In this document: piece after piece, positions 43,998-52,143 of the stretch | Position numbering within the stretch: the stretch's first letter is position 1 | Layout of the letters: each line of letters opens with the position of its first letter | From: Streptomyces sp. LX-29 | GTDB taxonomy: Bacteria; Actinomycetota; Actinomycetes; Streptomycetales; Streptomycetaceae | Assembly (NCBI RefSeq): GCF_029541745.1 | Contig: NZ_CP089746.1 | Coordinates: 7,883,559 to 7,947,558, forward strand | Length of the DNA stretch: 64,000 nucleotides | Reading direction: 5' to 3' | Position numbers and translations under genes: made by a program | The notes under the pieces: model-generated | What the model was told of the DNA's origin: nothing | The model's input: only the letters and a program-made list of their open reading frames with translations | Database searches by the model: none

Positions 43998-46900
43998 ATG
44001 GTGCAGCGAACCGGTGTCATACCCCCTGTGTTGTGGATGCTCTCGGCCGCGGACCAGAACGCGCTGGCAGCCCGGGCGAGTCGTCTCGAGCGGTATCTCA
44101 CCCACGAGCCGGACTGGCGGCCGGAGGACGTGGGACGCACCCTCGCCAGGACCCCGCTCGACGGAGGAACACGCGCCGCGCTGGTCGCGGACGACCGCGA
44201 GGGCTTCCTGGAACGGCTGGCGGCGCTCGCCGAGGGCCGCGGGGCCCCCGGACTGGTCGAGGGTGAGGGAGCCGGAGGCTCGGTGGCGTTCGTGTTCCCC
44301 GGGCAGGGCGCCCAGTGGCCGGGCATGGGGGAGGAACTGCTCGGCTTCTCGAAGGTGTTCCGTGGCCGGATGGACGACTGCGCCCAGGCGCTTGAGGCGT
44401 TCACCGACTGGTCGCTGATGGACGTGGTGCGTGGCGCGCCCGGCGCACCGGGCATGGAGCGGGCGGATGTCGTCCAGCCCGTGCTGTTCGCCGTGATGGT
44501 GTCCCTGGCTGCGCTGTGGGAGGACTACGGCGTTCGGCCGGACGCGGTGCTCGGCCACAGCATGGGTGAGGTGGCCGCGGCCGCCGTCTCCGGCGCCCTC
44601 TCGCTGGAGGACTCCGCCCGGGTGGTCGCGCTGTGGAGCCAGGCACAGGCGACGCTGGCGGGGCGCGGGGAGATGATCTCGGTTCTGGCGCCCGCCGACG
44701 AGGTCGAGCCGCTGCTGGACCGCTGGGGCGGTCGCCTGGTGATCGCCGCCGTCAACGGCCCCGGCTCGCTGATCGTCTCCGGTGACGCCACCGCCGCCGA
44801 GGAACTGCTGTCGGAGCTCCCCGCCGTGGGCGTGCGTGCCCGGAAGATCGCGGTGGGGCTCGCCGCGCACTCCCCGCAGGTCGACGACATCGTCCCGCGG
44901 CTGCGCGCGGACCTGGAGCCGATCCGCTCGCGTACGGCGAAGCTCCCGTACTACTCGGCCCTCAATGGCGAGCTGCTCCCGGCCCCGCGGCTCGACGCCG
45001 ACTACTGGTGTCGCAACCTGCGTGGCACCGTACGGTTCGAGCAGGCCACCCAGGCCGTGCTGCGGGACGGGTACGCGTTCCTGCTGGAGGTCAGCCCGCA
45101 CACCGTGCTCACCTCCGCCATGCAGGCGTGCGTCGAGGCGCGCGGCGGCCGCGCCCTGGTCTGTGGGACGCTGCGCCGCGACCAGGGCGGCGCCGCGCGG
45201 TTTCTCACCTCTCTCGGCGAACTCTGCGCCCACGGTGTCGCCGCCGACTGGGAAGCGGTCCTCGCCGAACACGGCGGATGCGCCGTCGAGCTGCCCCTCG
45301 AGCCGGGCGCGGCGAGCGAGCCCACGAGCGGGCCGGCCGGGACTCCGCCGCGGGACCGGCTGGCCGGGTTGTCGGCGCGCGAGCGGCGCGCGGCGCTCCG
45401 GGCGCTGGTGGGGCGGGAGGTGGCGGCGGTGCTGGGTCGGCCGGGCGCGGTGCGCGAGGGCCGGTGGTCCATCTCCTTCGCCGAGCTGGGCCTGGACTCC
45501 GTGACGGCGGTGGAACTGCGGAACCGGATCGGCGCGGCGGCGGGTCTGCCGCTGCCGGCCACGGTGGTCTTCGACCATCCGACTCCGGAGACGCTGGCGG
45601 ACTTCCTCTGTGCCGAACTGACCGGCGTCGGCCCGGACCCCGTCAGGGAGCCGGTGCGGGCGGTCGTCACCGAGACGGCTGATCCGGTGGCGATCGTGGG
45701 GATGGCGTGCCGCTACCCCGGAGGTGTGTCCAGCCCCGAGGAGCTGTGGCGGCTGGTCGCCGACGGCACGGACGCCGTGACGGCGTTCCCGGACAACCGC
45801 GGCTGGGACGTCGCCGGGGCGTACCACCCAGAACCGACCGCCCAGGGGCGCTACTACCAGCGGGAAGCGGGGTTACTGCACGACGTGGACCAGTTCGACG
45901 CCGCGTTCTTCGGCATCTCACCGCGGGAGGCGTTGGCGATGGACCCGCAGCAGCGGCTGCTGCTGGAGACCTCCTGGGAGGCGATCGAGCGGGCGGGGAT
46001 CGACGTGCCGTCGCTGCGGGGCAGCCGGACCGGGGTGTTCGTCGGCGCGATGACCATGGACTACGGCCCCCGTCTGGACGAGGGCTCCGACGCCGGCGGC
46101 CATCTGCTGACCGGCAACACCGGCAGCGTCGCGTCCGGCCGGCTGGCCTTCACCCTGGGGCTGGAGGGGGCGGCGATCACCGTCGACACCGCGTGCTCCT
46201 CGTCCCTGGTGGGACTGCACCTGGCCGTCCAGGCCCTGCGACGGGGCGAGTGCGGGCTGGCGCTCGCCGGAGGGGCGACCGTCATGTCCACGCTGGGCAT
46301 GTTCGTGGAGTTCTCCCGGCAGGGCGCTTTGGCCCCCGACGGCCGGTGCAAGGCGTTCGGTGCCGGAGCCGATGGCTTCGGCCTCGCCGAGGGCGTGGGG
46401 ATGCTGCTGCTGGAACGGCTGTCCGACGCCCGGCGCAACGGCCATCCGGTGCTCGCGCTGGTGCGGGGATCGGCCGTCAACCAGGATGGTGCCAGCAATG
46501 GTCTGTCGGCGCCCAACGGGCCGTCGCAGCGGAGGGTGATCCAGGAGGCGTTGTCGAATGCGGGGGTGTCAGCTGCGGACGTCGATGTGGTGGAGGCGCA
46601 CGGGACCGGCACCAGGCTGGGCGACCCGATCGAGGCGCAGGCGCTGCTGTCGGCTTACGGGCAGGGCCGCCCCGCCGACCGGCCGCTGTGGCTGGGGTCG
46701 CTGAAGTCCAACATCGGCCACACCCAGGCCGCGGCCGGTGTGGCCGGTGTGATCAAGATGGTGGAGGCGCTCCGCCGTGGGGCGCTCCCGCGGACGCTGC
46801 ACGCCGACGATCCCTCACCGTACGTGGACTGGTCCTCCGGCGCGGTCAGGCTGCTCGACGAACCGAGGGCCTGGCCGCGGAACGGACGGGTGCGCAGGGC

Positions 46901-47201
46901 CGGGGTGTCGTCCTTCGGCATCAGCGGCACCAACGCCCACGTGATCCTGGAGCAGGCGCCGCCGGAGCCCGACGCCCCCGCGGTCGAGGAAACGGACCGT
47001 GCGGTGGTGCTCGCTCCGGACGTGCTGCCGTGGGTGCTCTCCGCGAAGACGGAGGAGGCACTCCGGGAGCAGGCCCGCCGGCTCCTCCGCACCATGCTGG
47101 CCGAGTCCACGCCGCGCCCCGAGGCGGTGGCACGCTCCCATGCCACCACACCGACACGGAACCACCACGGTGCGGAGGTGGGCGGGGACGGGGGCGCCTG
47201 A
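43998..47201 (+). CDS. Stand-alone AT-ACP-KS PKS protein, truncated after the KS
   Basis: The protein has 1,067 residues starting at ATG 43,998, behind AAGGAGGAG. An N-terminal AT (GQGAQWPG, GHSMGE with catalytic Ser) carries AAHS where extender ATs have YASH or HAFH, as expected of a loading-type AT with other acyl preference. An ACP follows (LGLDSVTA), then a complete KS (DTACSSS, EAHGTGT, SNIGHTQAA). Shortly after the KS the protein reaches the start of a KS-AT linker (ATTPTRNHHGAEVGG) and then stops. The arrangement AT-ACP-KS is that of the first subunit of DEBS-like systems cut off before its extender AT. Its DNA does not share the near-identical repeats of the two giant PKS genes, so its origin differs. 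It is either a relic or a trans-acting loading protein. Confidence 0.88.
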   Translation: MVQRTGVIPPVLWMLSAADQNALAARASRLERYLTHEPDWRPEDVGRTLARTPLDGGTRAALVADDREGFLERLAALAEGRGAPGLVEGEGAGGSVAFVFPGQGAQWPGMGEELLGFSKVFRGRMDDCAQALEAFTDWSLMDVVRGAPGAPGMERADVVQPVLFAVMVSLAALWEDYGVRPDAVLGHSMGEVAAAAVSGALSLEDSARVVALWSQAQATLAGRGEMISVLAPADEVEPLLDRWGGRLVIAAVNGPGSLIVSGDATAAEELLSELPAVGVRARKIAVGLAAHSPQVDDIVPRLRADLEPIRSRTAKLPYYSALNGELLPAPRLDADYWCRNLRGTVRFEQATQAVLRDGYAFLLEVSPHTVLTSAMQACVEARGGRALVCGTLRRDQGGAARFLTSLGELCAHGVAADWEAVLAEHGGCAVELPLEPGAASEPTSGPAGTPPRDRLAGLSARERRAALRALVGREVAAVLGRPGAVREGRWSISFAELGLDSVTAVELRNRIGAAAGLPLPATVVFDHPTPETLADFLCAELTGVGPDPVREPVRAVVTETADPVAIVGMACRYPGGVSSPEELWRLVADGTDAVTAFPDNRGWDVAGAYHPEPTAQGRYYQREAGLLHDVDQFDAAFFGISPREALAMDPQQRLLLETSWEAIERAGIDVPSLRGSRTGVFVGAMTMDYGPRLDEGSDAGGHLLTGNTGSVASGRLAFTLGLEGAAITVDTACSSSLVGLHLAVQALRRGECGLALAGGATVMSTLGMFVEFSRQGALAPDGRCKAFGAGADGFGLAEGVGMLLLERLSDARRNGHPVLALVRGSAVNQDGASNGLSAPNGPSQRRVIQEALSNAGVSAADVDVVEAHGTGTRLGDPIEAQALLSAYGQGRPADRPLWLGSLKSNIGHTQAAAGVAGVIKMVEALRRGALPRTLHADDPSPYVDWSSGAVRLLDEPRAWPRNGRVRRAGVSSFGISGTNAHVILEQAPPEPDAPAVEETDRAVVLAPDVLPWVLSAKTEEALREQARRLLRTMLAESTPRPEAVARSHATTPTRNHHGAEVGGDGGA

Positions 47202-47340
47202 ACGGTCGGGCGGGCGGCGGACGGAAGCAGAGGGCGGAGGCGGAGTCGGAGGACAGAAGCGGAGGGCGGAGGGCTGCGGCCACGGGCGGGCAGCCCGGCC
47301 GCCGCCGACCCCGACCCGCGGCGCGCTGTCGCGGGTCCGT

Positions 47341-47372
47341 ATGACAGGAGCCGGTTCGCCGGCTCCTGTCAT
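47341..47372. terminator. Strong bidirectional hairpin terminator with TTCG loop
   Basis: A perfect 14-bp stem (ATGACAGGAGCCGG paired with its complement) closes on a TTCG tetraloop. It lies between the end of the AT-ACP-KS gene (+) and the end of the Rieske gene (-), where a two-way terminator is expected. Confidence 0.85.
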
Positions 47373-47380
47373 CGTGTCGG

Positions 47381-47452
47381 CCGTCGTTTCGGCTGCCGTT
47401 TCGGCCGCTGTTTCGGTCGTTGTTTCGGTCGTTGCTTCGGTCGTTGTTTCGG
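47381..47452. repeat. Six 12-bp tandem repeats (TCGTTGTTTCGG type)
   Basis: Six contiguous 12-bp units share the end TTTCGG (one reads CTTCGG). They lie directly after the hairpin, in the 393-bp space between convergent genes. No gene is credible here: an opposite-strand frame gives only a repeating Pro-Lys-Gln-Arg string. The rest of the gap (47,202-47,340, 47,453-47,594) shows only G-rich low-complexity sequence. Confidence 0.75.
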
Positions 47453-47594
47453 TCGTGGGAGGGGGGAGTGCCCACGGGTTCCCTGGTTCCCTTCGGCCAT
47501 GGCGAACGGCCCGCTCACCGCCGAGAGAGACGCGGCGGTGAGCGAGCCGTTAGCGGGTCCTGGGCGGTGTCGGGCCAGGGGAGAGTGGTGGGGG

Positions 47595-48704
47595 TCAGCG
47601 CTCGTTCCGTGCGGCGGGCGCGTCATGACGGGCGCGTCCGTTGCTTCCCGTGGGAGTGATCGGGGCTGCGGCGGCGCGTCGTGTTCCCGCGCGTTCCGGT
47701 GTGCCCCCCAGGTCAGCGTCGGCGGACTCGTAGAACTGCTGGGCCCAGCGTCGGATGAGCATGATGGGGCCGTCGCCCGTCGCGATCTTCGGGCGTTCGA
47801 TCGGACGTCGGTTCGCCCAGATCTCATAGTCCTGCTTCACCTGCCTCTTGGTGATGAAGCGGACCAGGTGGGAGAGGGCCGGCGCGAGGGCCGCCCCCAT
47901 ACGCGATTCGATGCGAGCGGAGGTCGCCAGCCTGAGATGCATCCGACCGGGGTCTTCCGGTGTGAGCGCCGCGACCTGCGCCAGCTGGACGCCGAGTTCC
48001 GGAACCGACACCAGAGAGGAGACGATCCCGACGCCGCTGCAGGTGAACTCCGCTTGCCCACGGATGTCCTTGAGCGACCCGAGCCGGTGCAGGCCCCGCT
48101 CCTTGAAGAACCCGAGCTCCTCGACTCCCGACAAGTCCACGGCCACCCTCACGAACGGGCCCTCGGGTTCCGTCGACACCAGGTTGATCTTCGTGTTGTG
48201 CACGGGCCCGAAGTGCCCGACGTCGATGAGGTTCTCGACGAGGTCGTGCGGGTGGCCCGAGGAGGTGATCTGGAACGTGGTCGGTTTGGTGAACCCCTCA
48301 CTGGGGAGCGTCACGGGCTCCCAGGTCGGAGCGGAACCGCTCTCGTGGTGCCACGCGAAGACCAGACCGTTGGCTTCGATGACGGGGACGTGGGTCAGGG
48401 AGGCCCGGGGCGGAGGCTGCCCGTAGGGCGTTCGCACGCAATTGCCCGCAGGGCCGAAGGAGAAGCCGTGGAAGGGACAGACGATCGTCTCGCCCTCCAC
48501 GCGCCCACCGTGCCCGAGGTGGGCGCCAAGGTGCGGACAGTACGGGTGGACGGCGCGCAGTCGGCCGCGGCGCGTGCGGTAGACGACGACGTCCTCACCG
48601 GCGAGCCGTCCGGTGAAGATCCGACCGGGTGTCACCTCGTCGCCGCAGGCGACGGGGAACCAGCCGTTGGGGTAGCGATGGGTCGCGGTCGGCATCGGCT
48701 TCAT
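47595..48704 (-). CDS. Rieske [2Fe-2S] non-heme iron oxygenase (KshA-like)
   Basis: The protein has 369 residues from ATG 48,704, behind a strong GGAGGAAGGAA site; an upstream start would add 22 Arg-rich residues. The Rieske cluster is bound by C56-x-H58 and C76-x2-H79 (motifs CPHLG and CPFHG). The mononuclear iron site is D161, H164 and H169 in DVGHFGPVH. Length and motifs fit the oxygenase component of 3-ketosteroid 9-alpha-hydroxylase-like enzymes, which hydroxylate with electrons from a separate reductase. No reductase or ferredoxin gene is in the window. The C-terminal about 50 residues are polar and Ala/Pro/Arg-rich, beyond the usual fold. It is convergent with the PKS and is a plausible late oxidation enzyme for the polyketide; a steroid role is the alternative. 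Confidence 0.85.
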   Translation of the reverse strand: MKPMPTATHRYPNGWFPVACGDEVTPGRIFTGRLAGEDVVVYRTRRGRLRAVHPYCPHLGAHLGHGGRVEGETIVCPFHGFSFGPAGNCVRTPYGQPPPRASLTHVPVIEANGLVFAWHHESGSAPTWEPVTLPSEGFTKPTTFQITSSGHPHDLVENLIDVGHFGPVHNTKINLVSTEPEGPFVRVAVDLSGVEELGFFKERGLHRLGSLKDIRGQAEFTCSGVGIVSSLVSVPELGVQLAQVAALTPEDPGRMHLRLATSARIESRMGAALAPALSHLVRFITKRQVKQDYEIWANRRPIERPKIATGDGPIMLIRRWAQQFYESADADLGGTPERAGTRRAAAAPITPTGSNGRARHDAPAARNER

Positions 48705-49266
48705 GACTCTTCCTTCCTCCGGCCATGTGTCACGCCGGGAGCGAGTGGCCACGAAGCCGCGCTTCCGCACGTCGTCACCTCTGCCGGGTGAAGTGGTGGC
48801 AGGCCGGGGGTGCCGGACGCGAAGGGCACGGTCCGTGACACGTGCCCTTCCGGCACGTGCCCTTCCATGACACGTTCAGCGGCCTTATGGGGCAACACGA
48901 TCGTCACGAGCGCTTGGAGCACACCACCGGTCCCCGGTGCGTAGGTTCCGCGGGCGTCGGCGTTCCCCGCCTCCGTCCGCCCCCCATCGCACCCCTACCG
49001 AAGACGGTGTCCCGGCGGAGGAGAGAGAGGCCACCCGTGCGTACTCGCACGTCGGATGTCATGGTCGACGGCGGCCGAATCGCGCGCGGTCGTCGGGTTG
49101 TTAGGGTTCCTTGATCGTGTCGCGTCGGACCCTCCGGCGCGACCCGTACGGTGAGGGGATCCGACGTGTTATTCCGCAAGACGCTGCTCGACTCGCACGG
49201 TTTCGGCGCCGGTCGCGTCGAGAGGACACTGGACGGCGACGGGCACGACCGCGCCCGGTTCGCCCG
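48705..49266. other. 562-bp stretch without a supported gene
   Basis: This divergent space upstream of the Rieske and HAD genes contains a short direct repeat, CACGTGCCCTTCC, at about 48,839-48,867. I see no ORF with a ribosome site and coherent codon use. It must hold promoters for both flanking genes, which I cannot place. Confidence 0.5.
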
Positions 49267-50133
49267 GTGACGCGGGCACGGTTCCGGGTCGTGGCGACGG
49301 ACCTGGACGGCACCCTGCTGCGGTCTGACCGGACCGTTTCGACGCGCACTCGAGCCGCGCTCGCGCTGGCCGTCGGAGCCGGTGCGCGCCATCTGGTGGT
49401 CACCGGGCGCTCCGCCGCCTCCTGCCGTCCGGTCTTCACCGCGATCGGGTACCAGGGTCTCGCCGTGTGCGGTCAGGGCGCACAGTTGTACGACGCCACC
49501 GCCGACCGGATCCTCACCAGCGCCGCGCTCGACCGGGGTCTGGCGCGCTCGGTGGTGGACCGGACCGAGGAGGCACTCGGCGGGGCACGACTGGAACTGG
49601 CGGTGGTCACCGCCGCGCCCGTCAATCGCTTCGTCGTCACCCCGAACTTCGCCGACACGGTCCGGCCCGGCTGGGGAACGGTGCGGCATCGCGACGAACT
49701 GTGGGCCGGGCCCATCGAGAAGGTGTTGTTGCGCCACCGGGAGCTGCCGGATGAGGTGGTGGCCGCGACGGCACGGCGGATCGGCGGCGCCGAGGTGTCG
49801 GTCACCCACTCGGAGAAGGGGCTGATCGAGGTGCTGCCCGCCGGAACCACCAAGGCGTCCGGGCTGCAGAAGGCCGCCGAGCGGCTGGGCTTCGGACCGT
49901 CGGAGACCGTCGCCTTCGGCGACATGCCGAACGACATCCCGCTGCTGACCTGGGCCGGGTACGGCGTGGCGATGGGCAACGCCCACCCCGACCTGCGCGA
50001 CGTCGCGCACGAGGTGGCGCCGTGCAACGACGAGGACGGGGTGGCCGTGGTCCTGGAGCGGCTGTTCGCGGGGCGGGACGACGGCGTGGCCGTGCCGGAC
50101 GCCGTCGTAGCCCCTCGGACCCTCGCCGGGTAG
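49267..50133 (+). CDS. Cof-type HAD-superfamily hydrolase (IIB), sugar-phosphate phosphatase-like
   Basis: The protein has about 288 residues from GTG 49,267. A TTG at 49,111 would add an Arg-rich leader that does not resemble the family. All four HAD motifs are visible: DLDGTLL (nucleophile and acid), VVTGRS, a Lys segment before GLIEVLP, and FGDMPNDIPLL (metal-binding acids). The cap between motifs II and III is the IIB type of the Cof/YbjI family, which dephosphorylates small phosphorylated metabolites. The substrate cannot be predicted. It is convergent with the following SDR, with hairpins between them. It looks like a housekeeping gene and not part of the PKS pathway. Confidence 0.88.
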   Translation: MTRARFRVVATDLDGTLLRSDRTVSTRTRAALALAVGAGARHLVVTGRSAASCRPVFTAIGYQGLAVCGQGAQLYDATADRILTSAALDRGLARSVVDRTEEALGGARLELAVVTAAPVNRFVVTPNFADTVRPGWGTVRHRDELWAGPIEKVLLRHRELPDEVVAATARRIGGAEVSVTHSEKGLIEVLPAGTTKASGLQKAAERLGFGPSETVAFGDMPNDIPLLTWAGYGVAMGNAHPDLRDVAHEVAPCNDEDGVAVVLERLFAGRDDGVAVPDAVVAPRTLAG

Positions 50134-50139
50134 CGGGGC

Positions 50140-50178
50140 GGGGCCCTGAGGGCGGCGGGTCCCCGTCCCTCAGGCCCC
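50140..50178. terminator. Hairpin between convergent genes
   Basis: CCTGAGGG (50,145-50,152) pairs with CCCTCAGG (50,167-50,174), flanked by further G/C pairs, with a 14-nt loop. It follows the HAD stop codon by a few bases. Confidence 0.55.
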
Positions 50179-50195
50179 GAACGCGAAGTCCTCGC

Positions 50196-50226
50196 GGGCC
50201 CCTCGCCCGGTGGGCGAGGGCCCCCG
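50196..50226. terminator. GC-rich hairpin before the SDR 3' end
   Basis: CCTCGCCC (50,201-50,208) and GGGCGAGG (50,212-50,219) form an 8-bp stem, extended outward by G/C pairs with a small bulge and closed by a 3-nt loop. It sits just past the stop of the minus-strand SDR gene. Confidence 0.6.
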
Positions 50227-50240
50227 TGGTCGACGGCGTG

Positions 50241-51122
50241 TCAGTTCTTCGCCGAGACTGAGGCCGCGGCCGAGGCCGGGGCCTGGGCCGGGTTCTGCGC
50301 CGCGTCCTGCGCCGCGTCCTGCGCTGCATCCTGCGCCGAGTCCTGGGACGGGTCCTGGGACGAGTCCTGGGACGGGATGGAGCCGAGGACTCCACCGTCG
50401 ATGACCAGGTCCTGACCGGTGATGTAGGAGGCGTCGGACGAGGCCAGGAAGGCCACGGCGGACGCGACCTCGTCGGCGTGGCCGAGGGCACCCAGCGGGA
50501 TGTCGGCGACGATGCGGGCCTCCGCCTCGGGGTCGGAGTTGAACTCGCGGTACATCTCGGTGTCGATGTAGCCAGGGCTCACCGAGTTGATCCGGATGCC
50601 GCGCGGGGCGAGTTCGGCGCCCATGGTGCGGGCGAGATTGTGCACTGCGGCCTTGCTGGCGGCGTAGACGGATGCGACGGGCAGCCCGCGGTGCAGCGTC
50701 CAGGAGGCGTTGAGGACGATGGAAGCGCGGTCCCGCAGCAGCGGCAGCGCCTTGGTGACGGTGAAGAAGACGCCCTTGAGGTTGACGTCGATGGTGTGGT
50801 CGAAGTCGGCCTCGGTCATCTCCTCGCTCGGCTTGAAGACCCCGACCCCGGCGTTGGCGAACACCGCGTCGAGGCCGCCGCGCCAGGCGCCGACGCGCTC
50901 CATGAGCCTGTCGAGATCGGCGAGGGAGGCCACGTCCGCGCGGACCGCGAGGACTCGATCCGGCGCGGCGTCGAGGCGGGCCACGGCCGCGTCCAGGCGC
51001 GCTTCATGGCGTCCGGTGATGACGACGTACGCGCCCTCGTCGAGGAGTCGGCGGGCGGTGGCGAACCCGATGCCGCTGGTGCCACCGGTGATCAGGACGG
51101 TCTTGTCTGCGAATCGCTTCAT
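50241..51122 (-). CDS. Classical SDR oxidoreductase with a repeat-made C-terminal tail
   Basis: The protein has 293 residues. The Rossmann motif TGGTSGIG is at 12-19, the NAG motif at 90-92, and the catalytic set is N114, S140, Y153 and K157 (YAASK). The normal SDR core ends at about residue 248 (VIDGGVLG). It is followed by 45 extra residues built from SQD/AQD repeats (249-281) and an Ala/Ser-rich end, encoded by 12-bp tandem repeats. Classical SDRs use NAD(P)H to reduce or oxidise a carbonyl or alcohol; the substrate is unknown. The gene reads away from a 44-bp repeat array that lies upstream of it. Confidence 0.88.
   Translation of the reverse strand: MKRFADKTVLITGGTSGIGFATARRLLDEGAYVVITGRHEARLDAAVARLDAAPDRVLAVRADVASLADLDRLMERVGAWRGGLDAVFANAGVGVFKPSEEMTEADFDHTIDVNLKGVFFTVTKALPLLRDRASIVLNASWTLHRGLPVASVYAASKAAVHNLARTMGAELAPRGIRINSVSPGYIDTEMYREFNSDPEAEARIVADIPLGALGHADEVASAVAFLASSDASYITGQDLVIDGGVLGSIPSQDSSQDPSQDSAQDAAQDAAQDAAQNPAQAPASAAASVSAKN
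50289..50372. repeat. 12-bp tandem repeats inside the SDR 3' coding end
   Basis: Seven 12-bp units alternate between the types CGCGTCCTGCGC and CGAGTCCTGGGA. Because the unit is a multiple of three it lengthens the protein without shifting frame, giving the xQDx repeats. Confidence 0.8.
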
Positions 51123-51229
51123 GTCGTGATCTTCGAACGCGCCCGGCGTCGCTGACAGGGCCGGCTACTCCTGGTTGTGTCACCACCACCTTCGGCGGCG
51201 CGCGCCCAGCCTGACACCGGGCCCGCGCC

Positions 51230-51395
51230 GCCGTGCCCGTTGAGCCGGCGCCGTCGCGCACGGGGTTCGAGCTGCCGTGCCTGTCGAGCCGGCGCCGTCG
51301 CGCACGAGGTTCGAGCTGCCGTGCCTGCCGAGCACGCGCCGTCGCGCACCGCCGTGCCCGTTGACCCAGCGCCGTCGCGCACCCGGCCCGTGCCG
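51230..51395. repeat. Four imperfect tandem repeats, period 44 bp, between the GNAT and SDR genes
   Basis: Copies start with GCCGTGCC at 51,230, 51,274, 51,318 and 51,351, so the last spacing is 33 bp. Each contains GCGCCGTCGCGCAC; the first two also share GTTCGAGCT. The surrounding 348-bp space (51,123-51,470) has no credible gene. Confidence 0.75.
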
Positions 51396-51470
51396 CCGTC
51401 GCCCGTCCGCTGAGCGTGTGTCTCCGGCGGGCACCGGATCCCGCCGTCGACCACCGGACCCGCCGCACGG

Positions 51471-52022
51471 CTAGCCGGCCGCTGTCCGCCACTCAGAGGC
51501 CAGGAGGGACCACACCGCCAGGTCCTGGCGCTCCCCGTGCAGCGGGAACACCTCGCGCAGCACTCCCTCACGGGTCATGCCCAGGCGCTCGGCGACGACG
51601 TTGCTTCGCAGGTTGTGCGGCGCGGCCCGCCACTCGACGCGGGCCATGCCGCGCACCCCGAAGGCCCAGTCGATCATCCGCCGGGCGGCGGCCGTGACCA
51701 GCCCGCGGCCCTGGGCCTCGGGGGCGATCCACACCCCCAGTTCACAGACGCCCGACGGCACGTCGAAGATGCGGAAGACGGTGCCTCCGATCAGGGCGCC
51801 GTCGAGCCGGATGGCGAAGAGCCTGCCCTCGTCGTTCCGCTGCGCGTCGGCGTACCGCTGGAGGAAGTGACGGGCGCCGTCCACGTCGGTGATGGAGGTC
51901 GCCCAGGGCAGCCACGGGGCCAGGTGGGCGCGGTGGCGGTCGATGAAGGTGGCGAACTCCGCGGCCTGCCAGGGCTCCAGGGAGCACAGTTCCGCGCCGG
52001 CGGTGAGGGGCGAGCTGAGCAC
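51471..52022 (-). CDS. GNAT-family N-acetyltransferase (RimJ/RimL-like)
   Basis: The protein has 183 residues from GTG 52,022, preceded by GGAG at 6 nt; a start at 52,052 would add ten residues. The pattern is RimL-like: an N-terminal ERHAPWLPW-type region (HLAPWLPWATS), the acetyl-CoA pyrophosphate-binding motif APEAQGRGLVTAAAR, and a conserved C-terminal region (ERLGMTREGVLRE). Such enzymes acetylate protein N-termini or small amines. It is divergent from the TetR gene across a 121-bp promoter region with a palindrome, so TetR may control it. Confidence 0.88.
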   Translation of the reverse strand: MLSSPLTAGAELCSLEPWQAAEFATFIDRHRAHLAPWLPWATSITDVDGARHFLQRYADAQRNDEGRLFAIRLDGALIGGTVFRIFDVPSGVCELGVWIAPEAQGRGLVTAAARRMIDWAFGVRGMARVEWRAAPHNLRSNVVAERLGMTREGVLREVFPLHGERQDLAVWSLLASEWRTAAG

Positions 52023-52081
52023 AACACACTCCGATCGTGGGAAACGCGACACGGGGCCGTAGCGTCGGCGTAGTGCATGCC

Positions 52082-52117
52082 AAACGTTTGTTACGTACCC
52101 TGGGTGGCACTATAGGC
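52082..52117 (+). promoter_or_regulatory. Promoter of the tetR gene overlapped by a 10-bp palindrome
   Basis: A -35-like TTGTTA (52,089-52,094) and a -10-like TATAGG (52,112-52,117) are 17 bp apart. The perfect palindrome CAAACGTTTG (52,082-52,091) overlaps the -35 box, an ideal place for autorepression. It also lies in the GNAT upstream region, so one operator could serve both genes. Confidence 0.6.
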
Positions 52118-52143
52118 GGCACCACTCCGAGGAGGAAACGCAT

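Noticed and set aside
47499..48791. Long plus-strand frame opposite the Rieske oxygenase gene
   Set aside because: It is a codon-bias shadow: the opposite strand has clear Rieske motifs and a good ribosome site, and this frame resembles no protein.
49111..49266. N-terminal extension of the HAD hydrolase from a TTG start
   Set aside because: The added 52 residues are Arg-rich and unlike the family, which starts a few residues before DLDGT.
51230..51395. Possible CRISPR array
   Set aside because: The copies are contiguous and imperfect, with no unique spacers and no cas genes. The same applies to the arrays at 47.4, 56.3 and 63.5 kb.
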